A DNA stretch of 64,000 nt, taken from Numida meleagris (taxonomy: Eukaryota > Chordata > Aves > Galliformes > Numididae). The stretch's first letter is position 1, and each line of letters starts with the position of its first letter. This document shows positions 13,701 through 20,611 of the stretch, piece by piece. The notes beneath the pieces were generated by a model. That model did no database searches. It saw nothing but the letters and a program-made list of their open reading frames with translations, and was not told the origin of the DNA. A program made the translations under genes and the position numbers. Where the stretch lies: contig NC_034415.1 in NCBI RefSeq assembly GCF_002078875.1, forward strand, positions 16,217,331 through 16,281,330. The letters run 5' to 3'.

Positions 13701-16700
13701 CTCTACTGCCGTACCACCAACATCTGCCCTATGGTGTCATGGGCCAACATAATAAAATAGGAGGCATTACTTTTGGAGCAGCCCTTGTACAGACAGTATT
13801 TGAGGACAGAACAGGGCTTCTTTGGAAAAATTTAATTTAAAACAAATCACAGACTGCAAGTAATTACTGAAAAATATAGTTAAATATGCAAAGATATGTA
13901 AGATACCATGTAAATGAAATTAAGGAAACAGCAGCATTTCTACCTTTTTATCATGATTAACAGAGACTGAAATATATCAGCTGTCACAAATAGGGGACCA
14001 TAACTGTTCAGCTACAGATAACAGTGACATTTAGACCCTGATCCAAAAAGTACTGACACACATACTAAACTGTATGCAAGTGTATGGTCTCATTGATGGC
14101 AAGAAAACTCCTTACATGTGTGAAGTCAAACATATTTGCATATATTCTCTAGATTAAGTCTAAGAATAGATTTCACTACTCAAAATCTGAAACTGCTACA
14201 TTTTCTGTAAAAGTGCACTAATTTTTTCTTTTTTTCTTTTTCTCCCATATCCGTATTTCTCTCAACGTGTCATACTGATATATTTGCATGACCTTAAACT
14301 GTCTGTAACTTCACTGGCTCTGGTAATTTTAATGAAACGCACTAATTTGTTTATTGGGTTATGTTATTCTCACCCTGTTTTATGTGGCTGATAAATGCTT
14401 CTGTCTGGCTTTTCAATGGCCACTGGATGTTTACGGCATGTACTGCTGTTGTCTGTCTTCTCTGTGGTAACGCATTTACTAATGGCCCCTGGCAGAGATA
14501 CCAGAATACCGAAGTAACTTTACTAGATCACAGTACAGAGATATACAAAACACTGCACTACCTTAGCAATTTACTGCACAGCATCAAGAACCCCCTTGGC
14601 ACACGGGATAACCCAGCACGTATCTGCAGGGACTTGCTTAGCTGTGAGCGCAAAGTGTCCGATGGTAAGTGTCTGCTTTCATCAAAGCTTCAGCGCGGCG
14701 CGGCTTTGAAGTGTCTCTTCCAAGTGATATTTCCTATGTCCACATTCTGGTGTATAGATTTTTTTTTTTATTAGATTATGTTGCAGTTTGTCACAGCTAT
14801 CCTTATTTTATCTTTATGTATGATAAAATTTCTGGATTTTAAAGTATGTAGCTACCTAGTATGATATAGATATCAGAAATAATATATAGAAGTAAAGAAA
14901 TGGCCAGAAATTTTGAAACTGAATCCCATTTTGTGATCAAAAGTTTCCCAAATATTTATAGTGAACCAGAAATGAATTTGGTGTGGATCAGATTCTAGAT
15001 TGCTAATGAGAAAATTGTGTACCACAGACCACCACAGTCAGATAAACAGGCAGCAGCTGATATTTTAGCAGGTCTCAAATCAATGGTTCAAACTAAAATA
15101 ATTATTTAAATGTGTGATGTCAGTACTGTGACATAATTTACTTTCTGAGCAGTTAACAGATTTGTTCAGCATCCATTGTTAATAGAATTATGGAAGACTT
15201 CCATGTTCCCTTTCATCCATTTCCCAGTGAAGCTATCGTAATAACAAGTTTAATACTTGCCAAGAATTATGAATATTTTAGCAAATTGTTTAGTAACAAT
15301 TGTATTTTGGTTTCATTTTCTCTCTGGGATTCTACACTGATAGGAAAGTACTGGATTGACCCCAATATTGGCTGTCCTTCTGATGCCATTGAAGTTTTCT
15401 GTAACTTCACTGCAGGCGGTCAGACATGTTTAACGCCACCGTCTGTGACAAAGGTACGTGCAGCGTCCTGAGGGAGTCTGTTTGTGCCAGAGCTTTGAAT
15501 ATATGGCTGCTTATTTACTGACCTCAAGAGAAGATGTCAGATTTCAGGGGAATAGGGGGGTGGGGAGACTGAGGAGTGTTATGTGCACCTTTGGGAAGGA
15601 CACTTTATATGCTCTGTTCAGGAAGTTACAGAACATCTATAGACAATATATGTTTCTGTGAGTGTCACTTTCTCTATTTACTCATCTTCCATGCTCATGG
15701 AATTCTTTCATTTTGCTTTATACCTTTCTAAACAAGATGTAGAAGTAAGCCTGAAATGCTTCTAAGCTACGTTCATCTACCTGGACTTCTCCAAAGCCTT
15801 TGACAGGGTCCCTCATCACATCCTTCTCTCTAAATTGGAGAGGTATGGATTTGAAGGGTGGACTGTTTGGTGGGTTAAGAACTGGTTGGCTGGTCGCAGC
15901 CAAAGGGTTGTGATAAATGGTTCTGTGTCAGGGTGGAGGCCGCTCATGAGTGGTGTCCGCCAAGGCTCAGTCCTGAGACCAGTGCTCTTCAATGTCTTTA
16001 TCAATGACATAGACGATGGAATCGAGTGCACCCTAAGCAAATTTGCAGATGACACCAAGCTGAGCGGTGCAGTCGATACACTGGAAGGAAGGGAAGCCAT
16101 CCAGAGGGACCTGGACAGGCTGGACAAGTGGGCCCATGAGAACCTAATGAGGTTCAACAAGGCCAAGTGCAGGGTGCTGCACTTGGGCCAGGGCAATCCC
16201 AGGAATTTATACAGCCTGGGGGAAGAAGTACTTGAAAGCAGCCCTGTGGAGAGGGACTTGGGGGTCCTGGTGGACGAGAAGCTGGACATGAGCCAGCAGT
16301 GTGCACTGGCAGCCCAGTAGGCCAACTATGTTCTGGGCTGCATTAAAAGAGGAGTGGCCAGCAGGGAGAGGGAGGTGGTGGTCCCCCTCTACTCAGCTCT
16401 TGTGAGGCCCCATCTGGAGTACTGTGTCCAGGCCTGGGGCCCCCAGCACAAGAAGGACGTGGAGCTCTTGGAAAGAGTTCAGAGGAGGGCGACCGAGATG
16501 ATTAGAGGGCTGGAGCACCTCTCCTATGAGGAAAGGCTGAGGGAACTGGGCTTGTTTAGTTTGGAGAAGAGAAGGCTCGGGGGAGACCTCATTGTGGCCT
16601 TCCAATACTTGAAGGGAGCGTATAAACAGGAGGGGGATCGATTGTTTGTGAGGGTAGATAGCGATAGGACAAGGGGGAATGGTTTTAAGCTGGGACAGGG

Positions 16701-18232
16701 GAGATTTAGGTTAGATATTAGAAGGAAGTTTTTCACACAGAGGGTGGTGACGCACTGGAACAGGTTGCCCAGGGAGGTTGTGGACGCCCCCGTCCCTGGA
16801 GGCATTCAAGGCCAGACTGGACGTGGCTCTGGGCAGCCTGGTCTAGTGGTTGGCGACCCTGCACTTAGCAGGGGGGTTGAGACTCAGTGATCTTTGAGGT
16901 CCTTTTCAACCATTCTATGATTCTATGATACATTAGTAAGTTATCTCCCAGGGCAGCTAAGGGTGTAATTATCACTACTTCTCAAACCTGGCTGCTGCTG
17001 AATGCTTTGTTAGGTAAAGGCTGCCTTCCTTTATGCCATTAGTCCATGCTTCTCAGTACACATGGTCATTAAACCACTGTGAGTAGTGGAGATGTTATAT
17101 TTATGGAGGTCTGCATATATACTTTAGCCACTAAAGAACACTGGAAATAACTCCCATTTGCATTCTTGCATTTGTAAGATCCCTGAACATGATCTGCTCT
17201 TGGGAGAAATTCTTGTTGAGTAATGAGCAGCTGAATTTTCTGTCTAAAATCAAAGCACGCTTATTGTTTTCAATCTGATAACACAACATGGGTATTGACA
17301 GCAGAACCTGTGGTCTAAGACTAATTAGCAGAATGGTGTAACTGCAATTAAAACACTGCTGCTGCTGTTAGCTTTGTTTGAATCACAAGATCCTTTGCCT
17401 CAGTTTCCTGATTTTTAAAAGTAATGTTTTCTGCCCAGCTGTGTTCCAACAGCATTAGTGGGCATTAGTAAAAGTTTCTTTTAAGCTTTGAAAATGACCT
17501 GGGAAGCTTCTGTTTGAAGTAATCACTATAATAGAAGTGAATTGCTCTCTCAGAGAATACAAATCATGCTCTTCAGCACTGATCCTAATGTATGTTCCCA
17601 TCCATGCGTGTCACTTGGTGTTGCTGTGACCATTCAGCATGTAAGTCTAACACCGTATTTCTTTTGGAACTTAGCTGGAGTTCGGCATTGGAAAAGTGCA
17701 GATGAACTTTCTTCATTTACTGAGCTCAGAAGCAACACACAGCATCACAGTCCACTGTCTGAATACACCAATGTGGGGACTGAGTGAGATGGGAGGCCAG
17801 AAGACATCTTCAAAGGTTAGCTTCAAAGGTTGGAATGGACAAGTGTTTAAAGCCAATTCACTCCTTGAACCGAAGGTGCTTGTGGATGAATGCATGGTAA
17901 GTACTTTTTAGCACTGCAATACTGCATGAGAGAAGTGGCATTTGTTGCATTACTTGGCTTCTTTATGAACTGCTGGAAGAAGAAATGCTTATGTACACTT
18001 CTCTCACCCTTTAAGCACAGCTTCCATTTGCGTTTTGAATCTCATCTTTGATGTGAATTTAATATTCTGCCTCTGTGTGTTGCAGATTCAGGATGGCAGC
18101 TGGCACAAGACACAGTTCTTTTTTCACACTCAGGACACCAATCAGCTTCCAGTTGTTCAAGTTCGTACACTTCCTCATCTCAAACCGGGACAGCAGCATT
18201 TCATAGAAAGTGGCGCGGTGTGCTTCCTTTGA
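1613..18232 (+). CDS. COL24A1: COL24A1, collagen type XXIV alpha-1 chain, last 13 coding exons (3' part of gene)
   Basis: COL24A1 is a minor fibrillar collagen chain secreted to the extracellular matrix. Coding exons seen: 1613-1720, 2686-2793, 2879-2932, 3225-3287, 4468-4521, 6507-6542, 11970-12005, 12121-12147, 13108-13173, 14496-14664, 15344-15453, 17675-17896 and 18086-18232. All have GT-AG borders and a continuous frame. The first eight are pure Gly-X-Y with lengths that are multiples of 9, start on a Gly codon and are phase 0, as in fibrillar collagen genes. The last five encode the C-telopeptide and COLFI C-propeptide, with landmarks [27 protein letters not shown] and a C-terminal VCFL before TGA. 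Eight cysteines are visible. COL24A1 is chosen over other fibrillar chains from remembered resemblance to the human protein ([15 protein letters not shown]) and from the neighbouring ZNHIT6 and CCN1. The 5' part lies left of the window. Confidence 0.96.
2686..2793 (+). CDS. COL24A1: COL24A1 triple-helix exon (108 bp)
   Basis: 36 residues, 12 Gly-X-Y triplets, [16 protein letters not shown] to GAKGQT. The acceptor is cacag and the donor gtacgt. The GKRGKRG stretch is strongly basic. Confidence 0.96.
2879..2932 (+). CDS. COL24A1: COL24A1 triple-helix exon (54 bp)
   Basis: 18 residues, six triplets ([18 protein letters not shown]), the classic 54-bp fibrillar collagen exon. The acceptor is ttacag and the donor gtatgt. 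The preceding intron is only 85 bp. Confidence 0.96.
3225..3287 (+). CDS. COL24A1: COL24A1 triple-helix exon (63 bp)
   Basis: 21 residues, seven Gly-X-Y triplets starting [10 protein letters not shown] and ending GPTGQI. The acceptor is ttttcag and the donor gtaagt. Confidence 0.95.
3288..4467 (+). other. COL24A1 intron, nothing recognised
   Basis: AT-rich intron of 1.18 kb with a T-rich tract near 3370. No open frame or repeat family was recognised. Confidence 0.6.
4468..4521 (+). CDS. COL24A1: COL24A1 triple-helix exon (54 bp)
   Basis: 18 residues, [18 protein letters not shown], six perfect triplets. The acceptor is tttacag and the donor gtaagt. Confidence 0.96.
5150..5828 (+). mobile_element. 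CR1 LINE, 5'-truncated ORF2 3' end and 3' UTR
   Basis: The plus strand carries decayed CR1 ORF2 C-terminal sequence: [16 protein letters not shown], then TKGNGHKLE and VVECWNRL, then the 3' tail ending 'ctattctgcaattccatgat'. Frameshifts and stops break it, including the stop in 'agccagcagtga'. It lies in the COL24A1 intron in sense orientation. Divergence suggests it is older than the copy at 15.8 kb. Confidence 0.88.
5829..6506 (+). other. COL24A1 intron remainder, nothing recognised
   Basis: AT-rich intronic sequence between the CR1 copy and the 36-bp exon. A polypyrimidine tract precedes the acceptor at 6501-6506. Confidence 0.6.
6507..6542 (+). CDS. COL24A1: COL24A1 triple-helix exon (36 bp)
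   Basis: 12 residues [12 protein letters not shown], four triplets. The acceptor is cttgcag and the donor gtaagc. It is followed by the largest COL24A1 intron in the window (5.4 kb). Confidence 0.95.
8245..8460 (-). mobile_element. CR1 LINE 3' end, antisense, with adjacent A21 tract
   Basis: Reading the plus strand gives the familiar reverse complement of a CR1 3' end: 'gtcataggataatccaggtt', then 'aaaacctccaggaatgga' and 'tgttccagtgcttgacta'. It is diverged and short. An uninterrupted A run (about 21) abuts it at 8440-8460. It is the only CR1 piece I see in the window opposite to the host gene. Confidence 0.7.
11455..11479. repeat. Perfect palindrome, 11-bp arms, 3-nt spacer
   Basis: ATGATACATAT at 11455-11465 and ATATGTATCAT at 11469-11479 are exact reverse complements around AAA. 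The surroundings are A/T-rich intron. It may be a chance AT palindrome. Confidence 0.85.
11970..12005 (+). CDS. COL24A1: COL24A1 triple-helix exon (36 bp)
   Basis: 12 residues [12 protein letters not shown], four triplets near the C-terminal end of the helix. The acceptor is ttccag and the donor gtaagt. Confidence 0.95.
12121..12147 (+). CDS. COL24A1: COL24A1 last triple-helix exon (27 bp)
   Basis: Nine residues GPPGPPGPR, three triplets that end the helix in proline-rich repeats, as is usual at the C-terminal nucleation end. The acceptor is ttctag and the donor gtaagt. The next exon begins with non-collagenous sequence. Confidence 0.93.
12282..12315. repeat. 17-bp perfect tandem duplication
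   Basis: AAAAATAAATAAACTGT occurs at 12282-12298 and again immediately at 12299-12315, in a COL24A1 intron. Confidence 0.9.
12316..13107 (+). other. COL24A1 intron, nothing recognised
   Basis: AT-rich intronic sequence with a T10 tract near 12831. No element was recognised. Confidence 0.5.
13108..13173 (+). CDS. COL24A1: COL24A1 C-telopeptide / start of C-propeptide exon (66 bp)
   Basis: 22 residues beginning [20 protein letters not shown]. This is non-collagenous and predicted helical or coiled-coil-like, the usual linker after the triple helix. The acceptor is ttttcag and the donor gtaatg, with phase 0 at both ends. Confidence 0.93.
13227..13787 (-). mobile_element. Galluhop-like mariner relic with TA target duplication
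   Basis: The terminal inverted repeats contain a shared 'agtaatgcctcctattt' block (plus near 13239; inverted near 13755) and are flanked by TA at 13225-13226 and 13788-13789. The minus strand carries remnants of a mariner transposase N-terminal helix-turn-helix region ([16 protein letters not shown]) interrupted by stops. The length (~560 bp) indicates a deleted, non-autonomous copy. The family name is from memory; mariner/Tc1 class is firmer than the name. It sits 53 bp after a COL24A1 5' splice site. Confidence 0.8.
13790..14495 (+). other. COL24A1 intron remainder, nothing recognised
   Basis: AT-rich intronic sequence between the mariner relic and the first large COLFI exon. No feature was recognised beyond the splice acceptor at the end. 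Confidence 0.5.
14496..14664 (+). CDS. COL24A1: COL24A1 C-propeptide exon (169 bp)
   Basis: It starts [20 protein letters not shown] and includes the highly conserved [16 protein letters not shown] and two cysteines (ARIC, LLSC). It ends in phase 1 (GAT G). The acceptor is ggcag and the donor gtaagt. Confidence 0.97.
14665..15343 (+). other. COL24A1 intron, nothing recognised
   Basis: 679-bp AT-rich intron with no recognised element. Confidence 0.6.
15344..15453 (+). CDS. COL24A1: COL24A1 C-propeptide exon (110 bp)
   Basis: It encodes [19 protein letters not shown] followed by NFTAGGQTC, the calcium-binding-loop and chain-association region of the COLFI domain with three cysteines. NFT is a potential N-glycosylation sequon. 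The split codon joins G|GA. The acceptor is gatag and the donor gtacgt. Confidence 0.97.
15765..16930 (+). mobile_element. CR1 LINE, 5'-truncated, reverse transcriptase C-terminal half to 3' end
   Basis: The plus strand encodes CR1 ORF2 sequence from [19 protein letters not shown] through the catalytic FADDTKLSG (RT motif C) and CRVLHLG to the C-terminal [13 protein letters not shown]. The frame is interrupted by an in-frame TAG at 16318-16320 (where AAG is usual) and a 1-base shift near 16790, after which the tail of the protein is readable in the next frame. It ends in two ATTCTATG octamers at 16911-16928. The few lesions suggest a relatively young copy. It cannot encode a full ORF2: the endonuclease and N-terminal RT are absent. 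It is in sense orientation in a COL24A1 intron, 312 bp after an exon. Confidence 0.95.
16931..17674 (+). other. COL24A1 intron remainder, nothing recognised
   Basis: AT-rich intron. A short stretch near 17395-17425 faintly resembles a MIR core but is too short to call. Confidence 0.4.
17675..17896 (+). CDS. COL24A1: COL24A1 C-propeptide exon (222 bp)
   Basis: 74 residues starting [20 protein letters not shown], with ITVHCLNT, then FKGWNGQVF and [11 protein letters not shown]. Two COLFI cysteines are present. The acceptor is acttag and the donor gtaagt, phase 0. Confidence 0.97.
18086..18232 (+). CDS. COL24A1: COL24A1 terminal coding exon
   Basis: 48 residues from [17 protein letters not shown] to the C-terminal SGAVCFL, then TGA at 18230-18232. 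VCFL (or a close variant) is the usual fibrillar procollagen terminus. The acceptor is ttgcag. Confidence 0.97.
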   Translation: MQDGSWHKTQFFFHTQDTNQLPVVQVRTLPHLKPGQQHFIESGAVCFL

Positions 18233-19388
18233 GTTTTCTGTCCTGGTTCTTTCACATCAGTGCAGGACTGCTGCAGAGAGAGAGTGCGAGAGTAATGATC
18301 TGTTAACGGCAAAATTGCTCTCAAACTGAAGAATTGTTTTGAACATTGTTGGTTAAAGAACCTCAGGAAGAAAAAAGACTTCGTCCTAAGGAGAAATGGC
18401 ATTTAAAAACAAAGAAAAGAAAGAAAGAAAAGACTACAATTTTCCTAAAGTATTTAAATTTCTTTTTAATACTGATCGGTGCTTTCTTGCATAATTTCCT
18501 GGAACTGAGTATCTGAGCATGGAATTTTTCAGGACCTCTGGTGTTCTTGGCGATCTGTATGACAGCACCACAAAAGAACACCCCGAGGAAAGCTGGAGAC
18601 GTACCATACCAAGGAGCAGTACTGGCTAATGCTCCTAAATGTGCAATAGCTATGTCTGAAAAGTGAACTATGCCACAGTACAATAAGTCATCTTTTTCTT
18701 ATAGTTTTATAATAGTCCTTTGTGGACACACACATCTTAACAGATGACACACTACCTCTTACATGTTCCCTGTCCATGTTGCCTTGGTCATCTTTATAAC
18801 ACAAGGTGCTGGTGGCCTTAACAGAGATTATCTGAGTCCATTTTTATCTTTCAGACTGCATGTGCTGGTTACATCAGGATCTGTCTCTGTTGTCAAGATA
18901 CTTATTTTAAATCGTTGGTCACATATTTCACTACAACTAAAACATTATTTATGTGGATTTCTTGTTTAAAATATTTTTGTGTGCTGTTGTGGAAATGGCA
19001 TATGAGATAGCACATTGTATATAATGCATATAGTCAAAACAGTTAGCTTTACAGCCATTGTAAAAATCATTGTAGAAGAGCTACCTACAGTAGTTTTCAG
19101 TTTTTTCAGTTAACTTTTTTGAATGCCAAAGGCATCTTAAGAAAATATTTTGTGTATATATTTGTAACTTGTTAAATCTCCTGCAGCACGTCTTTTGAAA
19201 GGTTGCTGTTAAATTATAATCAGCATTTCATCCATTTAGACATGTCATTTTTTGTAATATTATTAGATCATTTCAGTTTCCTTAAATTAAACCTAAAATG
19301 CTCAACCATCTTATTTTGTTGTTTGGTTGTTTTTTTTTTTTTTTAAAGAGCAGTTTTACCATTAAGAAAAGCACTCTTTATAAATAAA
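18233..19388 (+). other. COL24A1: COL24A1 3' UTR
   Basis: Non-coding AT-rich sequence after the stop codon, inferred to be 3' UTR to the first good AATAAA at 19383-19388. A second AATAAA at 19523-19528 could extend it. It contains an AGAAAGAAAG tract near 18415 and a T-rich tract near 19330. Confidence 0.6.
19383..19388 (+). terminator. Polyadenylation signal AATAAA, COL24A1
   Basis: Canonical AATAAA 1.15 kb after the COL24A1 stop. An alternative AATAAA lies at 19523-19528. Confidence 0.5.
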
Positions 19389-19556
19389 TCCTTCTATGTA
19401 TTATCAACCAAAAATCTACTGAGTATTTCATGAAGATGGTGCCAAACCACACTGGGGAGCAGGGAAGCATTCAAACAACTTGTTTAACCGCCTCAATCCA
19501 TAGGAAACCATACTTAAAATATAATAAAATAAGATTCCACACTACCAGTTTGGCTT

Positions 19557-19661
19557 TATTATTCTATTTTGTGTTGTCACCATTCTATATTGTGACGTCA
19601 TCATTGAACAATGTGACGTCATCACTGAACATTGTGTCGTCATTATTCTATTTTGTGTTGT
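19557..19661. repeat. 21-bp tandem repeat, five units, with two CRE palindromes
   Basis: Five consecutive 21-bp units at 19557, 19578, 19599, 19620 and 19641, each ending in GTNGT. Units 1 and 5 differ only in the first base. TGACGTCA, a perfect cAMP-response-element palindrome, occurs at 19593-19600 and 19614-19621, exactly one period apart. The array lies between COL24A1 and the ZNHIT6 CpG island. Confidence 0.9.
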
Positions 19662-20379
19662 GTAGTTCGTTCTCAGCAATGAGGAAAGGTACTTTTCAGG
19701 TGGCCATGCTTCATTTACCAAGGGGAGATGAGCAGTCGTTGTGCCATGGAGCACTGCAAGAGTGACAGCCGTCACTTTTACACAGTAATGTAGATGCACA
19801 CCCCGTGTTTTCTGTTAAACCACTGGTTTTGTTCCCTGTTGAGAAAATCTGACCAAAGACAAATGAAGATTATAGAATGGTACAAGCTCAGAAAATGTTT
19901 CTAACTCTGTTGTTTTTGCATCCTCACAGTTGTTACTCTCTGACAGTATCCCTGATGTTTGCTCTTAGTTTGGATTTGGAGCTGATGTTGTGATTAACGG
20001 GTTTATTTATTTATTTATAAGAACGTCATCTCTTAGAAAATGCTCTGCTTCATGTGTGTTTTTCAGCCCCATGGCCTTTCTGTTGGAAATTCTTTACAGC
20101 CCGTGTTTATGGTTGCTTGTTTTTAGTTTCTCTCAAAAGCTATCTAACATCTATAAATTGAAAAACGAACAGCTTAAAGCATTGCTGCGCTTAGGATAAA
20201 CGTGCAACGGCCGTGCAGACAGCACGATGAACTCAGGGCTGGGACACTCACAGGCAGCACTGTGCCTCGGCGCCAGAAGCAGCGGGCAGAACTCTTTCAT
20301 CTCTTTCTTTCACCGTTGTTCTTTGTGGTTAAAAACCCGCAGCCAAAGCACTGAGGAAGCGACGTTTTCCAGCGAGGGG
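19662..20379. other. Intergenic COL24A1-ZNHIT6, nothing recognised
   Basis: About 0.7 kb of AT-rich sequence passing into the GC-rich ZNHIT6 promoter near 20.38 kb. Confidence 0.5.
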
Positions 20380-20449
20380 TGGAGAGCAGAGGAGGCACGG
20401 CTCTTCCGGGAAGCCGCGGGCTCCGCAGGGCGGGAGGGAGCGCCGCGTG

Positions 20450-20464
20450 CCGCCAGGGGGCGCC
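20450..20464 (+). promoter_or_regulatory. CTCF-like motif 1
   Basis: CCGCCAGGGGGCGCC, with a flanking TG upstream and A downstream, matches the known CTCF core (CCASYAGRKGGCRS) at nearly every position. It is 80 bp upstream of the ZNHIT6 start codon. Confidence 0.6.
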
Positions 20465-20543
20465 ACTGCCCAGGAAACGGCGCGGCCGGGCCCTCCCCGA
20501 CCGAGCCCCGTCGGGCAGCGCGTGGGGGCGGTACTGCGCGGCC

Positions 20544-20611
20544 ATGGCGGGGCAGGGCGTGAGCGAGAGTCCGCGGCGCGCGGCCGGCGGGCGGAAGATG
20601 GCCCTGCACAG
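20544..20611 (+). CDS. ZNHIT6: ZNHIT6 exon 1 coding part
   Basis: 22 codons plus two bases, [20 protein letters not shown] then LH and a split Arg. The first in-frame ATG is used, and the donor is ACAG|gtgcgg. The frame is open upstream but lacks an ATG. Confidence 0.85.

Noticed and set aside
17392..17425. MIR-like phrase 'cctcagtttcctgatttt' in a COL24A1 intron
   Set aside because: About 30 bp of resemblance is insufficient to call an ancient SINE.
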